From Lantana camara (taxonomy: Eukaryota > Streptophyta > Magnoliopsida > Lamiales > Verbenaceae), in contig CM074861.1 in the NCBI GenBank assembly GCA_037501455.1, positions 96,139,001 through 96,203,000 on the forward strand: a stretch of DNA of 64,000 nt. The letters are read 5' to 3'. How positions within the stretch are numbered: position 1 is the first letter of the stretch; every line of letters begins with the position of its first letter. A model generated the notes under the pieces. It was given only the letters and a program-made list of their open reading frames with translations. It searched no databases and was not told where the DNA came from. This document shows, piece after piece, positions 22,623-34,626 of this stretch. A program made the translations under genes and the position numbers.

Positions 22623-25600
22623 ATGGCAACCAAAAACCCTCTTGTATCGATCCTCGAGTCAAACAAGTTGATTGGTCCCAACTATTCTGATTGGCTGAGG
22701 AATCTAAAAATCATTTTAGATTCTGAGAAGAGAACTTATGTTCTCTTCGAAGGGGAGCCTAGTCCCGAAGGGGAGGCTCCCACTCGGGCCGAGCGGGACA
22801 CGATTCAGAAGTGGAAGAATGATAATCTCCAAGCCCGTTGCCTTATGTTGGCTAACATGTCTCCGGACTTGCAAAGGCAACATGAGGCCATGGAATTTGC
22901 TTGGGAGATTTACGACCACTTAGAGCAACTTTACCGCCCTCATGAACGTGTTACAAGGTATAACACTTCAAAGGAATTGTTCCACTTGAGAATGAGGGAA
23001 GGTTCAAGTGTCCATGAATATGGACTCAAGTTTCTTGCCCTTACTGAGAAACTTGCTTCCATGGACATGCCACTGAAAGATGAGCTTTCAGTGGATTTGT
23101 TGCTAGCTTCGCTCCCACTATCATTCAACCCATTTGTCCTTAACTTCAACATGAATCATGCTGGTGCTACTGTAGCTGAGCTGATTAGTCAGCTTGTGAC
23201 TGCTGAAAGCACGATCAAGAAGGACAATAAGGTTTTGATGGTGAATGCTCCATCTTCCTCTTCTGGGCCTTCTAAGGGTAAGGGCAAGAAAGCCCAAAAG
23301 AAGAAGAAGGAACCCCTTAGGCCCACTGGTGGCATTTCGAAGGGAAAGGCCCAAAAGAAGAAGCGTGATCAGAAAGAGGATGTTTGCTTCCATTGTGGCG
23401 AAGCGGGACATTGGAGGAGAAACTGCCCAGAGTACAAGGCTACTCTGAAGAAAGGTATCTTTCTCGTTGAAGTAAATCTTTCTATTAATTCTATTTCTTG
23501 GGTACTTGATACCGGTTGTGGAACTCATATCTGTAATGATGTACAGATGCTAAGTGAGGTCCAACAAGTCAAAGAAGGAGAATGTGTCTTGAAGATCGGC
23601 GATGGCTCAAACGTTGAAGCTCGAGCTTTAGGCACAATTAGATTAGATTTAGGTAGTTTTGAGTTAGTATTAAATAAAGTCCTTTATGTACCGAGCATTA
23701 TTCGTAATATAATTTCAGTTCCAATATTAGATTGTGAAGGTTATGAAACTTATATTAAGAATGGTAAATACTTTATCAAACGGAACAACTCTTCCGTTCA
23801 TATCGGTACTTTAAGTAATGGACTTTACCTAACTCAAAACATCAATATTATGAATATACAACGAGAAACAAAGCGTAAGAGAGATGACAAAGTTTCAGCT
23901 CCCTTATGGCACGCTAGATTAGGACACATTTCCAAGAACAGAATAAGCAAGATAAACACTTTAGGATCATTCTCTGAAAATGATCTCAAAGAGTTAACTT
24001 CTTGCGAATCCTGTCTCAAAGGAAAGATGTCCAAAGTTCCTTTTAAAGGAACTGTGGAACGTGCCACTAAGGTTTTGGATTTGATCCATACTGATGTTTG
24101 TGGACCGCTTAGTGTAAGCACTAGAAACAATCATCAGTACTTCATAACCTTTACTGATGACTTTAGTCGGTATGGTTATGTATACTTAATGAAGTATAAA
24201 TCTAAAGCTTTTGAGAAATTCTTAGAATTTCAAAAGGAGGTTGAGAACCAAACTGGTCACAAGATCAAAGCACTTCGATCTGATCGAGGAGGCGAGTATC
24301 TTAGTGAAGAATTCCTTAATCATCTCAAAGATAATGAGATTATCTCTCAGTGGACTCCTCCGGGAACTCCTTAGCTTAATGGAGTTTCTGAGAGAAGGAA
24401 TCAAACCCTACTTGATATGGTTCATTCCATGATGAGTTTCACTGACTTACCATCTTCTTTCTGGGGTTATGCCCTAGAAAGTGCAGCAAAGATTCTGAAT
24501 CTAGTTCCCTCTAAGTCAGTCCCCAAGACGCCCTATGAAATGTGGCATGGTAAAATCCCTAGTTATTCTTACTTAAGAATTTGGGGTTGTCCTGCTTACG
24601 TGAAGAGGACAGTGGGAGATAAGTTAGAATCTCGTTCTAACTTATGCTACTTTGTAGGTTATCCTAAGGAATCCATAGGATACTATTTCTATGATCAATC
24701 TGAGCAAAAGGTGTTTGTTTTCAGAAATGCCACTTTTCTTGAGGAACCGCTCCTTAAAGAAAAGAAAGGCAAGATCATAGAATTAGAAGAAGTACAAAGT
24801 GACCCCACACCACCCACTGAAGAAACGTCCCACTCTGATCAACCACAACCAATCACGAATTTCGATACACATGAAAATCCTCCTCTAAGGCGTTCTGAAT
24901 GCACTCCTAGACAGCCGGAGAGATGGTATGGATTCTTCCATGAAATCTCTCAAAAGGATAATGATCCTTTAACGTATGAGGAGGCACTTTCAGATTCTGA
25001 CTCTGAACAGTGGATAGAAGCCATGAAATCCGAAATGGACTCCATGAACTCTAACCAAGTTTGGACCTTGGTAGATTTGCCTGATGGGGTCAAACCCATA
25101 GGTTGCAAATGGATCTTTAAGAGAAAGCTTGGAGTTGATGGAAGCATTGCAGCCTACAAAGCAAGACTGGTTGCAAAAGGATTCACTCAAAGACCCGGCG
25201 TGGACTTTGACGAAACCTTTTCACCAGTTGCAATGCAAAAGTCCATTCGAATCATGCTTGCCATTGCTGCATATTATGACTATGAGATATGGCAAATGGA
25301 TGTGAAAACTGCCTTTCTCAATGGTGACATTGACAAAGACATTTATATGGAGCAACCCATAGGTTTCACATTCAGTGGGAGTGAGCAAAAGGTTTGCAAA
25401 CTCCAAAGATCAATCTATGGATTGAAACAGGCTTCTAGGAATTGGAACATTCGATTTGATGAATCGGTCAAAGCGTTTGGCTTCACCCAAATTTCGAATG
25501 AATCATGTGTGTATAGAAAGGAATTGGAGACCTCAGTGCAATTCTTAGTACTTTATGTTGATGACATCCTTCTTATTGGGAATTCGAAGGGTGACATGAA

Positions 25601-26537
25601 AGTGACTAAGTTATGGTTATCGAACCAATTCGAGATGAAAGATCTTGGTGATGCGTCCTATATCCTTGGAATCAAAATCTATAGAGATAGATCTAGAAGG
25701 TTAATAGGACTATCACAGTTGATGTACATTGACAAAGTATTGAAAAGATTCAATATGGAGTCAGCAAAGGTTAAGAACCTTCCTATGAGTGTAGGAACAT
25801 GTCTTTCAAAGAAGATGTGTCCTAAGACAAACCTTGAAAAGGAAAGAATGACTCATACACCTTATGCATCAGCAATAGGTAGCATAATGTATGCAATGTT
25901 ATGTACTCGACCGGATGTGGCTTATGCACTTAGTGTAACGAGTCGTTTCCAATCTGACCCTGGAGATGGTCACTGGGCTGCCGTGAAGAATATTCTTAAG
26001 TACTTGAAAAGTACTAAAGATTTATTCTTAGTTTACGGAGGTCAGAAAGATCTTACTGTCGAAGGATACTGCGATGCAAGCTTTGCATCTGACTTAGATG
26101 ATTTTAAGTCAATGTCAGGATACATTTTCTGCCTAAACGGCGGAGCAGTGAGTTGGAAGAGTTCCAAGCAAACTACCACTGCAGATTCGACCACTGAATA
26201 CTTAGCTGCAAATGATGCAACCAAGGAAGGTGTTTGGATTAGAAACTTCATTCAAGAGTTGAATGTTGTTCCTAGCATGAAAGACCCCATTACTGTGTTT
26301 TGTGACAACAGTGGGGCGGTTGCTCAAGCAAGAGAACCAAGATCTCACCAACGGACCAAGCACATTATGAGGAAGTATCACCTAATCCGTGATATTATCA
26401 AAAGAGGAGATGTGCTAATTGAGAGGGTTACATCAGCAGAGAACGTGGCAGATCCACTTACTAAACCTTTTAGTCGAGAAGCTTTCCAAGGTCATCTTCA
26501 GAAGATGGGACTTAGAGTAGCTTTAGAATGGCTTTGA
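22623..26537 (+). pseudogene. Copia element B gag-pol polyprotein, one premature stop
   Basis: 1304 sense-length codons from the ATG at 22623 to the TGA at 26535. Gag is residues 1-235, with a Lys-rich linker. The zinc knuckle is C255, C258, H263, C268. The protease active site is D296-T-G. Integrase has D491, D554 and E590 with the canonical D-x35-E spacing. Reverse transcriptase has YVDD at 978-981, followed by RNase H. Codon 584 is TAG (24372-24374), where the sibling copy has CAG, between the second Asp and the Glu of integrase. This splits the frame into a 583-residue gag-PR-IN fragment and an IN-RT-RH remainder. RNase H has lost 6 bp relative to A, turning TTEAEY into TTEY. Everything else appears intact, so inactivation is very recent. 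The lineage is probably Tork-like copia, a guess from the gag sequence style. Confidence 0.95.
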
Positions 26538-26542
26538 CGGGC

Positions 26543-26553
26543 AAGTGGGAGAT
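26543..26553 (+). promoter_or_regulatory. Polypurine tract of element B
   Basis: AAGTGGGAGAT lies immediately before the 3' LTR. It primes plus-strand DNA synthesis in LTR elements. The same tract abuts the 3' LTRs of A (13689-13699, minus) and C (40190-40200). Confidence 0.88.
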
Positions 26554-28500
26554 TGTTAGGAATAGTGCCCTAGAAAGCCGATTGTATATCCGCTTTGTGC
26601 TTTTCCTTATTGTAATCACAGACAATCTTTGAATGAAATAACGAATTGAGGCAACACTTCTTTATATGCTCTTGTTTGGTATGCGTTTACTTTAGCTGTG
26701 CATGTATGAGAACTCCCCTAATCCTGATGATTTTAGGGCTCTACCATTTAGGTGAAATGGTTCATGAAACGAGCCCTATATCACATAAGTCATGATTAGT
26801 AAAATACTCCAAGCCGATGAGTCCTACAGACAGTGGGAGTGTCAACCTGACTCCTCTAAGGCTTGCTTGTGGGATCACGCCCTTAAGAAGGACCACCTTG
26901 TTTCATGGAGGTGCAAAGTGTATAGTTGATACGTGCGTGACACATGAGGGTGCTTACTTTAACAAGTAAGTTCACTGAGGTGCCCCGTGTGAGAACATTC
27001 CTAAATGGGAAAGGAAGTTTCTATTTCAGGAAATGGAAACTTCCAGATTAGGAAATATCTCACGAGTCATTGATGTGATTAATTGATCCTTAGACTTGAG
27101 GTTCCTTGTCACTTTATGAGTTAACTCTGTAGTCTTAGGTATAAGCTTTAAAGGGTGTCGCCTTAGACAACTGATTCAAGGCTTATGCTGGGGCTGCACA
27201 AGTGACTTATGAAAGTGAATGAGAATCAAGAAAGGACCTACACTTGCATTTGCAAGGTGATCTCTTATTGTGTAAGTCATTCATATGCCATATGGAGTCC
27301 TTGGCCAAGGCAGTAGATCAAGACATCAAGAAAAGGGTTTCTTGGATTGAGATCAAATGGATATGAAATGCACTTAGCTTTAAGACCAGATTATTAGGGT
27401 TCTGATTATTCCCTTGCCCTAGATCTTGGTTGAGAGATAGTAAGTAGGAGGATTGTATCTCACATGAATCAATGACTTAAAGGTTCTGTCGAATCCGAAC
27501 ATTCCAATTCAGCTAGGGGTTAAACACCTGTTGCTAGACTATGGTCGTTTAATCTGTGGACTGATTAATTAATTAGTGAATTAATTAATTAGGGTCACTG
27601 CTAATTGAATTGAGAACATAGAGGGTCACACACAACAACTTGGTTACATGAGTTGAGGCTTGAAAATGATTAAACGAGTTAATCGGGCCAAGAGGGTTCC
27701 ACACGTGTGAAGTCACACGTGTGGCTCACGTGAGTGACACGTGTCACTGTGACACGTGTCACACACGTGTGTATATATATATTATATATATATTAAATAA
27801 TTAATTAGTTAGTTATTTAATAGACTTTGGTTTAATTTTGAATTAAAAAGAAAGTCTAATTTTGGAGAAAATAATCTAGTTAATTAATTACGAATTAATT
27901 AATTAGATAAAAATAAGTTATTTATTTTATAATAAATAAAGTATAAAATTATCCAAAAATAGTTTGGATATTTTTTAGCTCTCTTAGAAGTTGACTTGAA
28001 TTAGAATTCAAAATCAAAGTTGGAAAATACTTGATGATCAAGTAATAGGAGAGAGGGACCAAAATCCTAGCCCATAAAGGACTAGGAATTTCGGCACCCC
28101 CCTCACTATAAATAGGGGAGCTCGAGCTCCTTATGGAGCTAATTGACAATTCTTGGTTCATGTGTTGAACACCTTCCTTTCTCCAAGATTAAAGTAAACC
28201 CTAGGTTAAGCCTAAACACTAACTAGAGAACTAGCATCCTTACTAGTTAGATTGTGATCAAGTTGGTGGACTTTCTCTAGAGACTTCAAGTTAGAAGTTT
28301 GAAGATTCGAGCTTTACCAAGGAGAGGGGATCAAGCCGCGAGAAGAGCGTTCTTGGGTGGCTTGAAACGCTTCAAGAAAGAATAAAAAGAAAAGTAAGTT
28401 TTCTATCTTTACGAATTTGGTTACACGATTGCGAGTTCTAGGTCCTTTTGTTGGAAAAATTTTTAAAATTCCGCTGCTTTCTGATTCGTGTTTTCCAACA
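26554..28500 (+). mobile_element. Copia element B, 3' LTR
   Basis: 1947 bp, same termini as the 5' LTR and only a handful of substitutions. Followed by the TSD GTAAT (28501-28505), after which element A's leader resumes. Confidence 0.95.
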
Positions 28501-28505
28501 GTAAT

Positions 28506-29930
28506 GATCATGGGTTCTACCTATCTTATGCGTGATATGTGGGAGCCACTCCACAATCACAAGTTCTAACATACATGCCACATAAACAGTTCAAATCACA
28601 TAAGGGAAAGCGGTAACAAAATACGAGCCCTATCTCTATTACATTTAACAATTGAGATTCCCCTCCCTAACATTTTGAGGGGTCTTCACTTATGGCCTCC
28701 TTGTTACTTGAATGTGGTCCATCTTACTCCATGGGTGCATTGTCTCCAAAATGAAATAAAAACTCACCACCTATCTCTACTCTCAAATTACAATAAAAAG
28801 AAAAAGACATAAAGTAATAAGGCTCAATCTTCATATTGGCCTTAGACAATTACACGGGGCATACCCCGGCCTCAAAAACAGTAATATGGAAAGCCACATA
28901 ATAAATCACATAACAGTACGCACATAAGTGAGGCTCCAACCTCAATTGAAAAACGCAACTATAGGGCTCCAACCCCAATTTAAACCATCCATGTGCATAA
29001 ATTAAAACCATACATAGATCTAAACCCATGATCACCTAACGTGCTTTTGCGAGAATTTAAATTTAGCCAATAAATTAAAATTCTCGTTTCAAGTCCTAAT
29101 GACTTAAAACACGACTTAGATGCAATTCTTGTTCAAGAGCCTTTTCAATAAAACCCGAAAAACAACAAACCAATAAAATTCCAATTAATTTCCAAAATTA
29201 ATAATTTTATTCTTTCATTATTTTCAGAAAATAAAATTCATAATTTTCCCAAAATCCAAATCGCTTTAATTTCTCAAAAATCCCAATTTAATCAAAATTT
29301 TAAAATAATTTTATTTTAACAAAACTGATTTTAAAAGATAAAATTAAAATAAAATTAAATCGGGATTTTACGGACCGAAAACACGAAAAACACAAAACAC
29401 GAAAGCGAGCCCGAAAGGGGCCTATCCGCGCGAGGCGCCGTCGCATTTGCCGCTCGCGTGCGCGCGCTGGCCGCCATCATGCGTGCGCCGCGCGCAGCAG
29501 CGCCCTCCACGGCTAGGCGGGCTGGGCAGGCGTCCCGCGCTGTTGTGGGACGGGCTGGGCGCGCCCGGGATGGCTCCCGCGCGGTTGCGGGAGGAGCTGG
29601 GCGACGGCGACGGGCCTGGGCGTGCGACGTGCTAGCACGCCTAGGCTCGTTGCTTTTCGTGTTCGTTTCGTATTTCTGGGTTTCTTGAAAACCCGGTTCA
29701 ATCCAAAAATTAAAATTTCGATTTAAACATATTTCAATCAAAACGGTTTTCAAAATCACAATTTAAGAAAACAGTTTCAGAAATTCAGGAAAAATTACCG
29801 TTTCGTATTTCAGGCTTTCTAAAAGAACTCATGAATACCTAATTCGCATCTAAGCCTAAGAATTTCTACCAAATTCAGAATAATTGAGACGAATCAGAAA
29901 CACGATTAACGAGGTGGCTCTGATACCACT
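28506..29930 (-). mobile_element. Copia element A leader, LTR-proximal part, with primer site
   Basis: Continuation of the leader interrupted at 18423. It holds the small leader ORF (28850-29035, minus) and the GC-rich block (29400-29640). The primer-binding site is GGCTCTGATACCA (29916-29928), the complement of the initiator-Met PBS, two bases from the LTR at 29931. Confidence 0.9.
28850..29035 (-). CDS. Small leader ORF, element A (61 codons)
   Basis: Starts MIMGLDLCMVLIYAHGW and ends TVFEAGVCPV. It differs from the B version by two residues. Same position between the GC block and the four-fold motif. Unknown function; translation is unproven. Confidence 0.35.
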   Translation of the reverse strand: MIMGLDLCMVLIYAHGWFKLGLEPYSCVFQLRLEPHLCAYCYVIYYVAFHITVFEAGVCPV

Positions 29931-31876
29931 TGTTGGAAAACACGAATCAGAAAGCAGCGGAATTTAAAAAATTTTCCCAACAAAAGGACCTTGAACTCGC
30001 AATCGTGTAACCAAATTCGTAAAGATAGAAAACTTACTTTTCTTTTATTCTTTCTTGAAGCGTTTCAAGCCACCCAAGAACGCTCTTCTCGCGGCTTGAT
30101 CCCCTCTCCTTGGTAAAGCTCGAATCTTCAAACTTCTAACTTGAAGTCTCTAGAGAAAGTCCACCAACTTGATCACAATCTAACTAGTAAGGATGCTAGT
30201 TCTCTAGTTAGTGTTTAGGCTTAACCTAGGGTTTAATTTAATCTTGGAGAAAGGAAGGTGTTCAACACATGAACCAAGAATTGTCAATTTAGCTCTAAAG
30301 GGGAGCTCGAGCTCCCCTATATATAAGAGGGGAGTGCCGATCCAAATCCTTGTTGGACAAGGATTTGGTTCCTCTCTCTCCTATTACTTGATCATCAAGT
30401 ATTTTCCAACTTTGACTTTGAATTCTAATTCAAGTCAACTTCTAAGAGAGCTAAAAATATCCAAACTATTTTTTTGATAATTTTATACTTTATTTATTAT
30501 AAAATAAATAACTTATTTTTATCTAATTAATTAATTCGTAATTAATTAACTAGATTATTTTCTCCAAAATTAGACTTTATTTTTGATTCAAAATTAAACC
30601 AAAGTCTATTAAATAATTAACTAATTAATTATTTAATATATATATAATATATATATATACACACGTGTGTGACACGTGTCACAGTGACACGTGTCACTCA
30701 CGTGAGCCACACGTGTGACTTCACACGTGTGGAACCCTTTTGGCCCGATTAACTCGTTTAATCATTTTAAAGCCTCAACTCATGTAACCAAGTTGTTGTG
30801 TGTGACCCTCTAGGTTCTCAATTCAATTAGCAGTGACCCTAATTAATTAATTCACTAATTAATTAATCAGTCCACAGATTAAACGACCATAGTCTAGCAA
30901 CAGGTGTTTAACCCCTAGCTGAATTGGATTGTTCGAATTCGACAGAACCTTTAAGTCATTGATTCATGTGAGATACAATCCTCCTACTTACTATCTCTCA
31001 ACCAAGATCTAGGGCAAGGGAATAATCAGAATCCTAATAATCCGGTCTTAAAGCTAAGTGCATTTCATATCCATTTGATCTCAATCCAAGAAACCCTTTT
31101 CTTGATGTCTTGATCTACTGCCTTGGCCAAGGACTCCATATGGCATATGAATGACTTACACAATAAGAGATCACCTTGCAAATGCAAGTGTAGGTCCTTT
31201 CTTGATTCTCATTCACTTTCATGAGTCACTTGTGCAGCCCCAGCATAAACCTTCAATCAGTTTTCTAAGGCGACACCCTTTAAAGCTTATACCAAAGACT
31301 ACAGAGTTAACTCATAAAGTAACATGGAACCTCAAGTCTAAGGATCAATTAATCACATCAATGACTCGTGAGATATTTCCTAATCTGGAAGTTTCCATTT
31401 CCTGAAATAGAAACTTCCTTTCCCATTTAGGAATGTTCTCACACGGGGCACCTCAGTGAACTTACTTATTAAAGCAAGCACCCTCATGTATCACGCACGT
31501 ATCAACTATACACTTTCCACCTCCATGAAACAAGGTGGTCCTTCTTAAGGGCGTGATCCCACAAGCAAGCCTTAGAGGAGTCAGGTTGACACTCCCACTG
31601 TCTGTAGGACTCATCGGCTTGGAGTATTTTACTAATCATGACTTATGTGATATAGGGCTCGTTTCATGAACCATTTCACCTAAATGGTAGAGTCCTAAAG
31701 TCATCAGGATTAGGGGAGTTCTCAGACATGCACAACTAAAGTAAACGCATACCAAACAAGAGCATATAAAGAAGTGTTGCCTCAATTCGTTATTTCGTTC
31801 AAAGATTGTCTGTGATTACAATAAGGAAAAGCACAAAGCGGATATACAATCGGCTTTTAGGGCACTATTCCTAACA
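29931..31876 (-). mobile_element. Copia element A, 5' LTR (minus)
   Basis: 1946 bp, nearly identical to 11744-13688. Plus-strand ends TGTTGGAAAACACG and TTCCTAACA. After subtraction of nested element B, element A is about 10.05 kb. The sequence after 31876 (ATATGACGTACCC) continues the right arm of the giant inverted repeat. Confidence 0.93.
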
Positions 31877-31960
31877 ATATGACGTACCCAAATGGCAGAA
31901 TCAGGTATCACATATTAAATCAAGTATCATTCTATTCCAACAAACACGAGGGAGCACAAA
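31877..31960 (-). repeat. Outer end of right arm of giant inverted repeat
   Basis: The reverse complement matches 4398-4465: TGTTTGTTGGAAT, then GTGATACCTGATTCTG and TTTGGGTACGT on the left arm. It directly continues 11743 once element A is removed, which supports the reconstruction. Confidence 0.8.
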
Positions 31961-32024
31961 TGAAAGAAAAATTACGATTGTACAACAAACACCAGGCAGC
32001 ACAAATAAAGTCCAACAAACTAAA

Positions 32025-32282
32025 CTACAAATGTTGCTCATAAAGTGTATAAACTAATACAAATGCAGAACATGGAAAATTAAGATTCAAGGGGCTGTAT
32101 CCTGAACATGTCATTTCTTTTTGGACGACTTGAAATGGTATTCTCTTTTGTCTTCTACGTCCAGGTTGAACTCTTACATCGGGTGGATAAATAAATTGAT
32201 GTTGTTCATTTTCAACCAAAGCCAGCTCTCCACCTGTTCGTATGGGATAGATAGGCAACCTGTACGCTTCTCCAATAACCAC
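32025..32282 (-). pseudogene. MULE transposase-like C-terminal tail fragment
   Basis: The minus-strand reading frame contains AYRLPIYPIRTGGELALVE, then YPPDVRVQPGRRRQKRIPF. The PP-x-x-R-x-x-PGR-x-x-KRIP pattern is typical of the segment after the SWIM zinc finger in plant Mutator-like transposases. No transposase core or SWIM motif is visible nearby. A splice acceptor-like AATTGTAG precedes the frame at about 32289. Upstream sequence on the minus strand is interrupted by element C. The fragment lies tail-to-tail with the GRF gene across the inverted repeat. It could instead be a FAR1-like or unrelated Arg-rich tail. Confidence 0.35.
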
Positions 32283-32371
32283 CTACAATTGTCTCCAGAC
32301 TCATCAAATTGAGATAACCTGCATTTTATGATTATAACGAATACCAGTAAGGAGACGCATAGGTATGCTAC

Positions 32372-34626
32372 TATTAGGAATAGTGCCCTAGAAAGCCGAT
32401 TAGTCATAATCCGTTTTTGGACTTTCCTAGTATCACAGACAATCTTTGAATAATATACGATTGATTAATATCATAGGCAAACACTTCTTTATATGCTCTT
32501 GTTTGGTATGCGTTTACTTTAGCTGTGCATGTATGAGAAGTCCCCTAATCCTGATGACTTTAGGACTCTACCATTTAGGTGAAATGGTTCATGAAACGAG
32601 CCCTATTTCACATAGGTCATGATTAGTAAAATACTCCAAGCCGATGAGTCCTACAGACAGTGGGAGTGTCAACCTGACTCCTCTAAGGCTTGCTTGTGGG
32701 ATCACACCCTTAAGAAGGACCACCTTGTTTCATGGAGGTGCAAAGTGTATAGTTGATACGTGCGTGATACATGAGGGTGCTTACTTCAATAAGTAAGTTC
32801 ACTGAGGTGCCCCGTGTGAGAAGATTCCTAAATGGGAAAGGAAGTTTCTATTTCAGGAAATGGAAACTTCCAGATTAGGAAATATCTCACGAGTTATTGA
32901 TGTGATTAATTGATCCTTAGACTTGAGGTTCCATGTCACTTTGTGAGTTAACTCTGTAGTCTTTGGTATAAGCTTTAAAGGGTGTCGCCTTAGACAACTG
33001 ATTCAAGGCTTATGCCGGGGCTGCACAAGTGACTCATGAAAGTGAATGAGAATCAAGAAAGGACCTACACTTGCATATGGAAGGTGATCTCTTATTGTGT
33101 AAGTCATTCATATGCCATATGGAGTCCTTGGCCAAGGCAGTAGATCAAGACATCAAGAAAAGGGTTTCTTGGATTGAGATCAAATGGATATGAAATGCAC
33201 TTAGCTTTAAGACCGGATTATTAGGGTTCTGATTATTCCCTTGCCCTAGATCTTGGTTGAGAGATAGTAAGTAGGAGGATTGTATCTCACATGAATCAAT
33301 GACTTAAAGGTTCTGTCGAATCCGAACATTCCAATTCAGCTAGGGGTTAAACACCTGTTGGTAGACTATGGTCGTTTAATCTGTGGACTGATTAATTAAT
33401 TAATTGGGGTCACTACTAATTGAATTGAGAACCTAGAAGGTCACACACGACAACTTGGTTACATGAGTTGAGGCTCTAAAATGATTAAACGAGTTAATCG
33501 AGCCTAGAGGGTTCCACACGTGTGGGTCACGTGACTGGACACGTGTCATTGTGACACGTGTACCACACGTGGCTATTTAATTGAATATTAAATAATTAAG
33601 TTGTTAATTATTTAATAGACTTTGGTTTAATTTTGAATTAAAAAGAAAGTCTTATTTTGGAGAAAAATAATCTAGTTAATTAATTGTGATTTAATTAATT
33701 AGATAAAATAAGTTATTTATTTTAAATAAATAAAGTATAAAATTATCCAAAAATAGTTTGGATATTTTTAGCTCCCTTGAAAGTTGATTTGAATTAGAAT
33801 TCAAAGTTAAAGTTGGAAATTACTTGATGATCAAGTAATAGGAGAGAGAGGGACCAAATCCTTGCCCAACAAGGAATAGGTTCGGCGTCCCTCTCCCTTA
33901 TCTCTATATAGGGGAGCTCAAGCTCCCCTTTAGAGCTAATTGACAATTCTTTTGGTTCATGTGTTGAACACCATCCTTTCTCCAAGATATACGAAACCCT
34001 AGGTTAAGCCTAAACACTAACTAGAGAACTAGCATCCTTACTAGTTAGATTGTAGCCAAGTTGGTGGACTATCTCTAGAGAGCTTCAAGTTAGAAGTTTT
34101 GAAGATTCGAGCTTTACCAAAAAGTGGGGATCAAGCAAAACGATCAGAAGGGATGATGAAACGATTCTGAACCCAACATGAAACGAATGAAAAAATCAAA
34201 CCAAAGAAGATGACGAAAACCGTTCGTCCATATCCTGAAGGATGAATTTTTTCACGAGGGTTTTGTGACTGGCAGTTTTCTACTTTCGCAAAACTGGTTT
34301 TCGAAGGGAGTTTCAATCCTGCTTTTCTCGTTTCATGTTTCTTTCTTTATGTTATATTGTTAAGAACTTCCCTAACATGAATTGAATCTAGGTTGGTGTC
34401 GATTGTCATCCCTACAATGGATTCTGACGTAGAAAGAGATTTCGAGGAACGGGTTACCATTACTGCATGAAGCGCGTTTGAGGGCGGCTCAAAACGTGTC
34501 AAGAAAGCTACTACCCAAGTGAGTTTCTTTATCTCTACGAATTTGGATACACGATTGCGAGTCCAAGATCCTTTTGTTGGAAAAATTTTTAAATTTCCGC
34601 TGCTTTCTGATTCCTGTTTTCCAACA
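32372..34626 (+). mobile_element. Copia element C, 5' LTR
   Basis: 2255 bp. It starts TATTAGGAATAGTGCCC (second base changed from the family's TG) and ends TTTTCCAACA. The TSD GCTAC lies at 32367-32371 and 42455-42459. It is about 300 bp longer than the A/B/D LTRs because of a different segment at about 34119-34500. The ACGT cluster (33514-33572) is shorter than in A and B. Confidence 0.93.
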
